Below, one piece after another: positions 44,158 through 54,814 of a stretch of DNA of 64,000 nucleotides. The position numbers and the translations under genes are program-made. A model generated the notes under the pieces. The model was not told where the DNA came from and made no database searches. It worked only from the letters and a program-made list of their open reading frames with translations. The first letter of the stretch is position 1; every line of letters begins with the position of its first letter. Source of the DNA: Gonapodya prolifera JEL478 (Eukaryota > Monoblepharomycota > Monoblepharidomycetes > Monoblepharidales > Gonapodyaceae); contig KQ965748.1 in assembly GCA_001574975.1 (NCBI GenBank), positions 251,334-315,333 on the forward strand. Reading direction: 5' to 3'.

Positions 44158-46141
44158 ATGGTCGAAGGCCACCAAGTGCACCGCGTGGCCGCACACCACA
44201 GGAAACTCCTGCTCGGAAAATCATTCGTCGCTTCAAGGTGAACCCAACTTCCTACCCCACTTCAAACTCAACTTACGACCCACCATCCTATCGTCAACCC
44301 ATCCCCATGTCCACCTCCGATGCAGCCCAAACGGACGATTTTCAGACGCCGCACGCATCTCGGGTCGGCCTCTGACGCGGGTCGAAGCGCAGTGAGTACA
44401 TGTACTGCTGGAAGTGCGATCGCAATCGTGGATTTTGAGATTATGGATCGTCAACCATGCAGCGGCAAGAACCTCTTCTACTGTATGTAAATTGCACTCC
44501 GCGAACACTCCTGGCTGCTCTTCAACCGACTCCCGCTCCCGCGTAGTTTTCAAAACCCCGTCCCCAGACCCATTCGTCGTGCACATCCATTTCGGCATGT
44601 CGGGTCGGTGGACGGAACTTCCCTCCTCGTCCTCTGTCCCCGCCCTTCCCTCGCACCGCCTGGAACTCCTCAACACTACCGAGGACCTCCTTCTCCGTGT
44701 GTCTGCCCAGGTCCTTGATGCGGGTGGTGAAGAGTTTTACGACCGGTGGAGGCAAAAGTTGGGCGAGGACCCGCTCAGAGACGACGCGGATGTCGAAAGG
44801 GTGTGGACCAAGATGCAGGCGACGAAGAAGCCGATCGGGTTGGTGTTGATGGACCAGTCTGTTATTGCCGGAATTGGGAATATTTATCGTGGTGAGTTTT
44901 CTACCTCCTTTTTCTCCTTTAGCCTGCGATAAATGCCGACGTGATACCGGAAATCTGGTACGGTGCCATCTGCGTCCACGCCCACGACCCCACCAAGCCG
45001 AAATCCTCTTCAAATCCCGCCTACACCCAAATCAACCATCACACACTGTCCCGCGGGACACGTTCGACAGCGTCTGGCGTCACTCGGTCGAGTGTCTCCA
45101 GCGCGGATTCCAGACAGGGTCAATCCTGACCGTGGATAAGGAGGATGCGGCGCGGTTGGGTCCCCCGGTGAGTTGGCGCAGTTCACGGGGGCTGGGGACG
45201 GGGTGTTAAAGTTGCAAGGGGCGAATGGGTAAGTCGTGTCACACAGCCCTGATCGAATGAAAACTCCAGTGGACGCGCCGCTACGTCTACAACCATTCCA
45301 AATGCGGCAAGTGTGGGACTGGAATCTCGTCGTGGGAAATGGGAGGTAAGGTTCTTTTGCTTCTTTTCCTCCTAGTCGTCCTCCCTCCCTCATCGCCCCA
45401 CACAACTCTCTCACCACACACTTCTCCACCGCACAAAAACACCGCACAGGTCGCACATGCTGGGCCTGCACGACCTGCCAAAGACTCCACTCCACCTCCT
45501 CCGACCCAATTTCCACCCCCACGACGCGACCTGCCAAAGTATTCTCCTCCCGGTGTGCGCGTGACGACGGGGAGACACTGAGGCCCGTCAAAATGACGGT
45601 GGCGCAGTTGAAGGAACAGCTGGAGAAGAGGGGCATGGAGGCAAAGGGACTGAAGGCACAGTTGGTGAAAATGCTGGAGGGGGTGTGGGCGGGGGAGGCA
45701 GGAGCAGGAGCAGAGGTGGTGGTGATGGAAAGTGGTGCTGGTGCGGCAAAGGATGATGGAAAAGCACAGGAGGAGGATGACGAACCGAAGACACCAAAGA
45801 GGAAGGGCAGGGTGGCTTCGAAAGAGGTGCCCAAGACATCAAAGCGGGGCCGGAAACGATCTGCTGCTGCTGTCGAAGACCACGAGACACCAGAAGCACC
45901 CAACGAGCCCCAGGTCGTGGACAAACCTACCACCACACAGTCTCGCAAACGGGCCAAGACCAAACCCCGCGTGGCGTCACAGAAGGCTGTGGAAGATAAG
46001 GCGGAGTTAGAAGAGTCGATTCAGGCTGGTGAGCCGGTTCGATTCGCGTCGGCAAGCGAGGCCGCAAGGGAGAAGGAAAAGGCGTGCGAGGGGAGGAATG
46101 TGGAGCATGTGAGCTGGGTTGAGGTCGGGCCGGAGAAGTAG
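44158..46141 (+). CDS. Fpg/Nei-family DNA glycosylase with C-terminal SAP domain
   Basis: About seven exons. The N-terminus is MVEGHQVHRVAAHHRKLLLG, then SPNGRFSDAARISGRPLTRV and EAHGKNLFYF, the hairpin Lys of Nei-type enzymes. Next come FVVHIHFGMSGRW, VWTKMQATKKPIGLVLMDQS, then VIAGIGNIYR and AEILFKSRLHPNQPS, the H2TH region with its conserved Asn. The zinc finger is RRYVYNHSKCGKCGTGISSW joined to GRTCWACTTCQ (CxxC...CxxC). After it MTVAQLKEQLEKRGMEAKGL and KAQLVKMLEG form a SAP DNA-binding motif, followed by a basic tail with KRGRKR and RKRAKTKPR. It should excise oxidised bases in the nucleus. The residue after Met is Val, not Pro, as in animal NEIL3. Confidence 0.88.
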
Positions 46142-46402
46142 GTTGAAGTGCCTAGTGTGTTGTATGGCGTATATGAGCTTGTAATTGAAAATCGATTGCG
46201 GCTCCCGAATTTTTGCAGCGCATCAGACTCGTCTCAAAAGCCATTGCAATTGAAACTTGCTACTTCCTCATAGAAATTGTTACAAAAACAGTGATATTAG
46301 ATCTGGAAGTTCAAAATACATACATTCACCGACATTCGACTTAAAACGTATCAAATATGATTGCTTTCATCCTGCTGCAGATCTTACGAACACCGCGCCA
46401 CA

Positions 46403-47828
46403 TTACGCCGGCCACACCTTCTTCCCACTATCCATCTCATCTCCTTCCTCTCCATCTTCCATCATCACATCCTGCATCCCCATCCAGCCAGCATTTATTC
46501 CCGGCCACGACGCTGGTCCAACCGCGACACGTGCTTGATATTCGTCTGACGAGCTGCCGTGACTACCTCGCATAGGCATCGAACGCGCGTCTAGGCTCAT
46601 ACGCTTTGCTGATCTGGGCGGATATGGCGTACCAGATGGAGCTGACGTTGCGTGGGCTGACGTGACGGGTGGGGTTCGGCGGAGGCCGGAGTCTCGGCGG
46701 CAGGTGGACTCGTGACGAGTGGCTTTGGCTTTGCGAGAGAACTGGGGGTGACGTGGAGAAGGGTGAAAAGGAGGTTCAATATACGATTCACAAAGGAGGC
46801 GGAACGTCGAGGCAATCAAGACTTACGGCTCGGCTGCAGAAGGAGCATACAAAAGGAAGGCGCATGTCTTTGAGCTTTTGAGAGGCAGATTTTACACTGG
46901 GAGAAAAGGTAGGATGCAAAAAATGGATCGTCCAGAGTCAGATGACTGGGGCAACTTTACTCACTCTTTGAACACCCGTTTGCTGACAGATGTGTCATCT
47001 CCGACTCGAGTGAATTGAACTGGACGGTGATAGGCTAGTTCAGGTGGAAGTAGCTTTGGGTCAACGTCTTGGGGGAAAGAAAGATTCACCATGTTGTTGT
47101 GAATAGGAAACCATAATTATTAACATCCGACACAAGCACTCACCATACATCTCCACGAGTTGGATACCCTTTGTGTCTTGAGGGTTAAGTAGAACGCCCA
47201 TTCGTCCAGATTCGGAGGGGTCGTAGCTCCCAGTGGAGAATAATGCGCTCGTGTCATCGTCCAGATCCATCCCAGGGGACGGAGATTTACGCTTCGGCTC
47301 TGGTATCGATACAGAAGCCTCGGTCTTGGATATTTTATGTGATTCGTTTATCTGCGCCGAGGTGAATCCGTGAGGGGTAGCGATGGAACGCAACACAGGA
47401 GCGGGGCAAGCCCAACTCCTTTGGACCACAATAGTGTCCAAACTCGGGTCATCGTTATCTCCAGGACTATCCCCATCATATTCCGAGAATTCAAATGTCG
47501 ATTCGGATTCCTCGCGCTCCTGAGCCTCCGAGGTCACGCGACGGCCGCTGCCCACAGACAAGCTTTCAGAGGCCTCCAGAGTCGCAGCTGCCGCGCTCAA
47601 CGCGTAGAATTCATCGTTCATCCCTTTGGTAGTCGAGCTCGACGGCGAGCTACCCGGTAGGAAGTCGCGCCACTCTGTGGATGGTGTGGGTGACACTTTG
47701 AGCGCGACCTCCCTCCGAGCAGAACACGACAACGCACCGGCGACCCCTCCATTTGAGTCCTGTGATACTGCCGCATCCAGTAGAAGCGACAGCGAGCCCC
47801 ATCGACCGCTCAGCTCGGCTGCAGCCAT
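46403..47828 (-). CDS. Hypothetical acidic protein with a CxxC near the C-terminal part
   Basis: The ATG at 47828 gives MAAAELSGRWGSLSLLLDAA and a long Ser/Glu-rich exon (EREESESTFEFSEYDGDSP, RSWACPAPVLRSIATPHGF). A GTGAGT donor after QLVEMY joins to DVDPKLLPPELAYHRPVQFT and RVGDDTSVSKRVFK, then to SASQKLKDMRLPFVCSFCSR, a lone CxxC. The last exon is basic and Pro-rich with MSLDARSMPMRGSHGSSSDE and an acidic end. No family was recognised. It is mostly disordered. It is divergent from NUDT21 with 84 bp between starts. Confidence 0.5.
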
Positions 47829-47912
47829 GTCTTCACCCAGGTGAAGATCTACCGCAAGGCTTGCTTCAGAATGGTTCGGCCAAAGAAGCAAGACTTCACT
47901 TCCAACACTTCA
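47829..47912. promoter_or_regulatory. 84-bp divergent promoter
   Basis: It lies between the starts of the acidic hypothetical gene and NUDT21. No element was recognised. Confidence 0.3.
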
Positions 47913-49197
<1,285 letters not shown>

Positions 49198-49540
49198 GGG
49201 GACCATTGAGCGCGAGGAGTGAGAAAGGATGATTTGTGACAGAAGAGGATCGCGGGAAGGAATGGGTTTTGCAAAGCAGACTAGATACCCGGAAGGAATT
49301 TGCTTGAATACATGCCGAAATCCACGAAATCAGAGGAACCGTCGGGGATAATCTCAGCGCCAAAATTGCACGTCCATAATGAATGATATCCCTTGCTATA
49401 TTAACGCCTGAAAATGCGCAAGTACAAAAAAATCATTGTGTCCCTGTCGCAAATATCCAACGAATTTCGAAACCCTCGTCGGCCCGTGGTACCTATTGCC
49501 CCAGGCCTACGACATCAAACCCGACGGGTTACCTCTCTCT
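49198..49540. other. Convergent 3' region, no gene seen
   Basis: It separates the NUDT21 stop from the CENP-A stop. Nothing was recognised. Confidence 0.45.
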
Positions 49541-50330
49541 CTATTGCTCATCAATCCGACCCCTGAGTCTCCTCGCAAGATGTATGTCTTTCTGCATGAT
49601 CGTGACTCTCTTCGCGTGGATCGCGCAGAGGTTTCTGTCGAGGTTGCGAGGTTATAAATGTTACCGCGCTGTCAACACATTCATCAAGAACATAAGACAC
49701 TACAAAGCACTCACGCATCTTCAAACAAATGGACCAAGTATGCCTCCGCTGCCTCCTGAAGTGCCAAAATCGCATTACTTTGCCACCTCATCCCAATCCC
49801 CGGTCTGGCGAAGTGGCTGTTGATGTAGTTTTGTGTGATTTCTCGCACCTGACAGAGCGTTGGGGTTTGTGACTTATGATTGGTTGAGCGGAGAGAAGAA
49901 ATTACTCACCAGCCTTGCAAAAGGGAGCTTGCGGATGAGAAGGTCGGTGGTCTTTTGATACCTGCGAATCTCTTTGAGAGCCACCGTTCCTGGACGAAAG
50001 CGGTGCTTGCGGGAGGCTGGGAGAAGAGTCATTTAATCAGTTTTCTCGAACGTTACAAGGGTTCGGAGTGGTGGTATAGCCCATCAAGCCATGATGGGCC
50101 AAGGATTTCGCCGCGTCAATTCATTATGCTGGAGCGCTGCATGATGCACGATTGCTCGATGCCACTTTCTCTTCCCTCATCTCGTTCCAGTCCATTGCCC
50201 ACTGCTGAATTCACGCTTACTCACGTTTCTCGGGCTGCTGCCCCGGACCTCGCTTGGAGGAAAGCTTCTTGGCGCTCGGAGGACGACGTACGGTACGCTT
50301 GGCGCTTGGGGTTTCCTTTGTGCGAGCCAT
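49541..50330 (-). CDS. CSE4: Centromeric histone H3 variant (CENP-A/Cse4)
   Basis: Four exons (50330-50225, 50016-49910, 49848-49715, 49634-49541) give 146 residues. The tail is [20 protein letters not shown] then [15 protein letters not shown]. The core has [31 protein letters not shown], then [11 protein letters not shown], an extended loop, [40 protein letters not shown] and [16 protein letters not shown]. It is an H3 fold, but Trp replaces Phe before QS, the helix reads [16 protein letters not shown], the N-terminal tail is not canonical, and loop 1 is about eight residues longer than in H3. These are the hallmarks of CENP-A, which marks centromeric nucleosomes. Being intron-rich also separates it from replication-type H3 genes. 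All splice sites are GT-AG. Confidence 0.88.
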
Positions 50331-50759
50331 TATGGTGGTGAATAGGAGGAGGGTGTAATGAGGTAGTGGGTTCGGATCAGAGCTCGATTGGTGTAGTGAG
50401 GATGCAAATAGGGGATTTGAGAATGATGCGTGGGGGCTGGGGCCTGGGTGAGGGAGGATGTTTGGATTCGAGCTATGAGTTGACGAGGTGGCCCCGGCAT
50501 CACTTCACAATTTATTCAGAATTGTGAGCTCTTCATCTTAGGATTCGAATTGTCTTTGAACGCGTCCATTTTGAAATTAATTTACATAAGATGCAGTCGG
50601 CAGGGTTTCTGATGTGGCCATTTAATGAAGAATAGTACATAAACGAAATAACTGAGTTACCATCCGTTAACGGGGAATTTTTTTCGAGGAGGAATGCTCC
50701 CGCAGTGATGGTGATTACCGTCGAAACCGCTTCGTGAACTCCTCCGATTGGACATCGAA
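50331..50759. promoter_or_regulatory. Divergent intergenic region, CENP-A and molybdenum-cofactor gene
   Basis: 429 bp between opposite starts. It is AT-rich at 50560-50680. No gene or known element was seen. Confidence 0.4.
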
Positions 50760-53085
50760 ATGGTACGCGTGGCCATAATCACAGGTGATCGGCAACGCAT
50801 CGGAGTTTCGCATCAACTCTTGGCTAAAGAATAGGTTCTTGAATGCAGTTAGTGACACATGCCATGCCGAACCCTCTCACGACCGTTCAGGACCCGCTCT
50901 TCGGGACCTTATCGCGTCAAAACAATCCGATTGGACCTTTCTTGCTGGTGACATTGTTCCTGACGATGCAGATATCATTCGCCGGGCTGTCGTACGATTG
51001 TGCGACGAGGAAAAGGTCGACCTTGTCTTGACCACTGGAGGGAGGGGTTTGCCCAGCGCGATGTTACACCAGAGGTAATGCAAAACACCTTTGAGCCTTT
51101 TGCGGGAGGAGTTGATCTTTATATTGCAAAGGCGATCTCAAAAGTCCTGGAAAAGGAAGCTCCTGGACTGGTTGTTGCAATGATTACAGAATCGCTAAAA
51201 GTGACACCATTGGCATCACTAAGTCGACCGGTCGCAGGGGTACGTGGTTCAACTGTCATTGTTACGCTTCCGGGTAGTCCCAAGGGGGCGAAGGTGGGTA
51301 CTTCAAAGTTGCTAAACTCCATGAGCGCGTTCGTCAACACTCTCCCCATTCGAAGGAGAATCTCACAGCGATACTGCCAGCACTTCCTCATGCCATGCAG
51401 CTCGCTCGTGGCGAATCCTCAAGGCAGCTTCACACTTCGCCGATGAACCCTGTCAATGTCGCACCTATATCATCCACAACCTCACACGACTACTCGCACA
51501 ACCACTCACACGACCACTCGCTCTCGCACTCCCATGATCACTCACATTCGTCGTCTTCAGGTGGCCACCGCGCTCTCGCCCGTCCGCTGGACACTCCGGT
51601 CGCTTTCCGCGCACGAACGTCCCCGTACCCAATGATTTCCATCGCCGATGCACACCGCACAATCGAACAATACTCGACCGCACTGGATGCCGTCGAACTC
51701 CCCGTGAACCCATCCCTCGTCGGACACGTACTTGCCGAGGACGTCTTTTCCGTCGAAGACGTCCCTGCATACCGGGCCTCCATCGTCGACGGATACGCCG
51801 TCATCGCCTCCGACGGCGCGGGGGAGTTCCAAGTGTCCCGCCCCGTCACTGCGGAGAAAGACGTGCAAGTCCCCCGAATCACACCGGGGCAGATCGCCCG
51901 AGTCGCCTCGGGGGCCGCGGTTCCCGAGGGCGCTGACGCCGTGGTTATGGTGGAGTACACGGAAGTCGTGCGTGCGTCGCAGGATGGAAGTCTGGAGGAA
52001 GTTGTTCGTGTCGCCGGGGCGTCTCGGTCGGGTGATAACATCCGAGAGGTCGGGAGTGACATGGCGAAAGGAACGCCTGTGTTGCCTAAGGGGACGCTGA
52101 TTACCAACATTGGAGGCGAGTTGGGGTCTCTTGCTGCGTCCGGGCGGTCCAAAGTCCTCGTGCATAGAAAGCCACGCGTGGGTGTGCTGAGTACCGGGAA
52201 TGAAGTCGTGGAGATTGGAGAGACGCTTGGGTTCGGGGCCGTCAGGGACAGTAATAGACCGACTTTGATTGCGGCAGTCAGGGGAGCGGGATTCGAAGTT
52301 GTCGATTTGGGCATTGCCAAGGATGAGTAAGTGTTACTTGAACATTCGCGTGATATTCCAACACCTCATCACTCCTCGTACCCTTTCGCCTGCGAAGACC
52401 CAACCACCTCGCCACCACACTCCGCTCCGCCCTCGGCGTCGATTCTTCCCCTCACGAAGTCGACGTCCTCCTCACCACGGGCGGCGTGTCCATGGGGGAC
52501 CTGGACCTCCTCAAACCCGTTCTCGAGCAGCGGTGCGGCGTGGAAATTCTCTTTGGCCGCGTCGATGTCAAGCCCGGAAAGCCTTTGACGGTTGGTGTCT
52601 TGGGTAAGGACGAGCCCAAGGGGAGGAAGTTGGTGTTTGCGCTTCCTGGAAATCCCGTGTCGGCTATTGGTAAGTCCCTGGTTCACACGACTTCGTTGCC
52701 AATGCTTATTTTCTCCCTTTCCGCTTCAGTAACGTTCCACCTCTTCGGCCTCCCCGCGCTCCGCCGCCTCGCCGCGCACCCGTCCCCCCACCTCCCAACC
52801 GTCCCCGCACGCCTGCTGCACTCTGTCCCCACCGACTCTCGCCCCGAATACATGCGCGCCCGTCTACGGATGATTCGGTCCCCCGCTACTGGTCTGGCGA
52901 CAGTCGAGTGGATAGCGGAGATCACGGGGATGCAGCGGAGTTCCCGTGTCGCAAGTCTTGCGGGGGCCAATGCGCTGGTGAGAGTGTCGCCTAGGAAGGA
53001 GCGCGAGGTGGAGGGGAAGGAAGTGGGAAGGGTTGGGGAGGGCGAGGTTGTGGAGGCTGTTGTGCTGGACACGGAGGGATGGTGA
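50760..53085 (+). CDS. cnxE: Gephyrin/CnxE-type molybdenum cofactor enzyme (MogA-MoeA fusion)
   Basis: The G domain reads MVRVAIIT joined to [37 protein letters not shown], then [48 protein letters not shown] and [21 protein letters not shown] His-rich linker ([20 protein letters not shown]) precedes the E domain: [119 protein letters not shown] and a domain IV ending DTEGW. It adenylates molybdopterin and inserts molybdate. In the G domain the run at 51041-51050 lacks one base between TTGG and FAQRD. In such a G-run this may be a sequence error, since the rest is intact. Confidence 0.9.
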
Positions 53086-53192
53086 CAATTTGCGTGGACT
53101 AGGTGTGATGGCTCCCTTATTTACATGGATGATGTTGGACAAAGGAACGAAATACAGCTCCGTGCTTTTACTATGGTTACTAAACTCAAGCC

Positions 53193-54045
53193 TCAAGTAG
53201 TGTCAAAGTCGTTCTCGTCCTCATTGAGTCCCAGGAGGTGTTGTGCCCTGTCGGGAGGCATGCCCATTATGGTCAAGATGATCTTCAGCGAAAAGCGGTC
53301 CAACTGGACCGGCTGTGCCCCGTTCCCGACTCGGTGGGGATCGAGCTCTTCATCGAACCGGGATCCCTCCTCATTTAAGTCTGCGTCGTGACCTGCCTTG
53401 TATCCTCATGGCCCGCCGTGTCGCACCCCCACGAATTGGATCCTCCCCACGGCGGGGCATCCGACTCCCACGCCCCAAACCCGCCGAAACCCGCCGTGCG
53501 GGTCTCGAGGAGCTTCGCTCGGTAGTCGAGCGTGGCTTTTTTGCACGTGTCGCGCCATTTGGAGATGAGGAAGGGGAGTTTCTCGGATTCGCCCTGGACG
53601 TTACGTATAGGTGATGAAGGTATCAAGCACAAAAGAGTACGTTCGCGTAAGGAGAAACCACAAACCGATTCCGCCTGGTTCTGCAACACGCGCAATCGTC
53701 GCATGGTTTCCTCTTTGCCCTCGACTTGCTTCTGGAGGGATGTTCTTTCAGCGACGAGAGGCGCGAGGTGAGGGTCTTTGAACATCGCGCGGGGTTTGAA
53801 AGGTGTTCGTGTGGTTGCTAGACGGCTTGTGACGTGATGGGGAAGAGAGGTAGGTGTTGTGGGGGCAGTAATTGGGGAGGTCGTGGTGGCAAGGGGTGTG
53901 GGAGAGGGAATGGTGCGTGAGATGGCGGTGACAAAGGAGGGTGGTTTGAATGCTTGGCCTAGTGAGCGGCGGAAGGTCGAGGTCTTGGAAAGTGGGCGGT
54001 GAAATGTGGGGGAGCTGGTTTGACTGAATGACAACACATTTGGAG
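53193..54045 (-). CDS. sfr1: Sfr1/Mei5-like recombination accessory factor
   Basis: On the minus strand a Pro/Thr-rich N-terminal part (SSPTFHRPLSKTSTFRRSLG) leads to TRTPFKPRAMFKDPHLAPLV, a coiled coil AERTSLQKQVEGKEETMRRL and RVLQNQAES. After a GTTTGT...cgtccag intron comes GESEKLPFLISKWRDTCKKA and TLDYRAKLLETR. A last exon reads NEEGSRFDEELDPHRVGNG, VQLDRFSLKIILTIMGMPPD and LNEDENDFDTT, with the stop at 53193. The coiled coil, the LI.KWR..C..A helix, and a C-terminal F....IL..MG.......G segment match Sfr1/Mei5, which with Swi5 stabilises Rad51/Dmc1 filaments. The start codon is not clear: no ATG opens the first visible frame, so a 5' exon is missing or it joins the gene upstream. Confidence 0.6.
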
Positions 54046-54814
54046 CACCGTACTCTGCGGTTCAAGGAGCGGTCCTTTGGTTTCTGCAAGATTGCTTGAC
54101 CGACGTCTTTCACGAGCGGAATGGGCGACGTCTGCTCCACGTCGTGTTTCTGACTCGTCCCAGAAGTTGGGACATCGACCGTGTCACACGACTGATTCGA
54201 AGAGACCGGACGAGATGGCAACCAGTACAGCGTGAAATTTTTATTCGGGTTCACGACCGAATCGTACTTATGGGACTCGACGATTCCATAAGATGTGAGA
54301 GATATCACCAGGGTCTGCAGGTCATGGGGAAGCCAATCCGGCGTGAGATCGTTCACTACAACCACCGTTTCTTACAAGACGCTCACCTTGACCATCTCCG
54401 CGTCGGATCGTGCCGGTCTCGTGCGCGCAGCATGCGAGTGCAATCTGTGCAGCATCTCGTCCTCGTCCAGAAACCTCTCGTGTCCCCACAGCACGCTGAC
54501 TGATATTCCAGAGAGACAGAGTCTTTTCTGGTCCATGTCTTCAAATCAAATGAAATTTAACTCGTGGACAAACCTCATTACTGTGGTCGGCGGCTCTCCC
54601 TCCCGAACCGATTCGAAAACTCGAATATTCTCCTCGCCAATATCGCGGAAACATTCCTGCGATGACCAACGACACAATTTCCGAGACGTCCGTCGACAAA
54701 ACGCAATAGTACGTCCGGGATCGCCGTCTCCACAACATTATCAAATTTCATGAGCCACTCTCCGAACTCGTTCCCAGCGTCCGTCTCGGCAACACGGGAC
54801 TGAAGGTCCGTCAT
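54046..54814 (-). CDS. Unknown protein, spliced, N-terminal part overlaps the aldo/keto reductase gene
   Basis: Exons with consistent GT-AG phases give MTDLQSRVAETDAGNEFGEW, LMKFDNVVETAIPD, ECFRDIGEENIRVFESVREG, EPPTTVM, SVLWGHERFLDEDEMLHRLH, SHAARTRPARSDAEMVK and TLVISLTSYGIVESHKYDSV, VNPNKNFTLYWLPSRPV, then a disordered tail. The end region has the alternation of a small winged-helix domain, but no family was recognised. Its first exon is antisense to exon 54778-54805 of the reductase, so the true start may be the later Met of LMKFDNVV. It could also be the 5' part of the Sfr1-like gene. Confidence in splicing is moderate. Confidence 0.45.

Noticed and set aside
45010-45963. Minus-strand frame of 317 codons
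   Set aside because: It is antisense to the zinc-finger and SAP exons of the DNA glycosylase.
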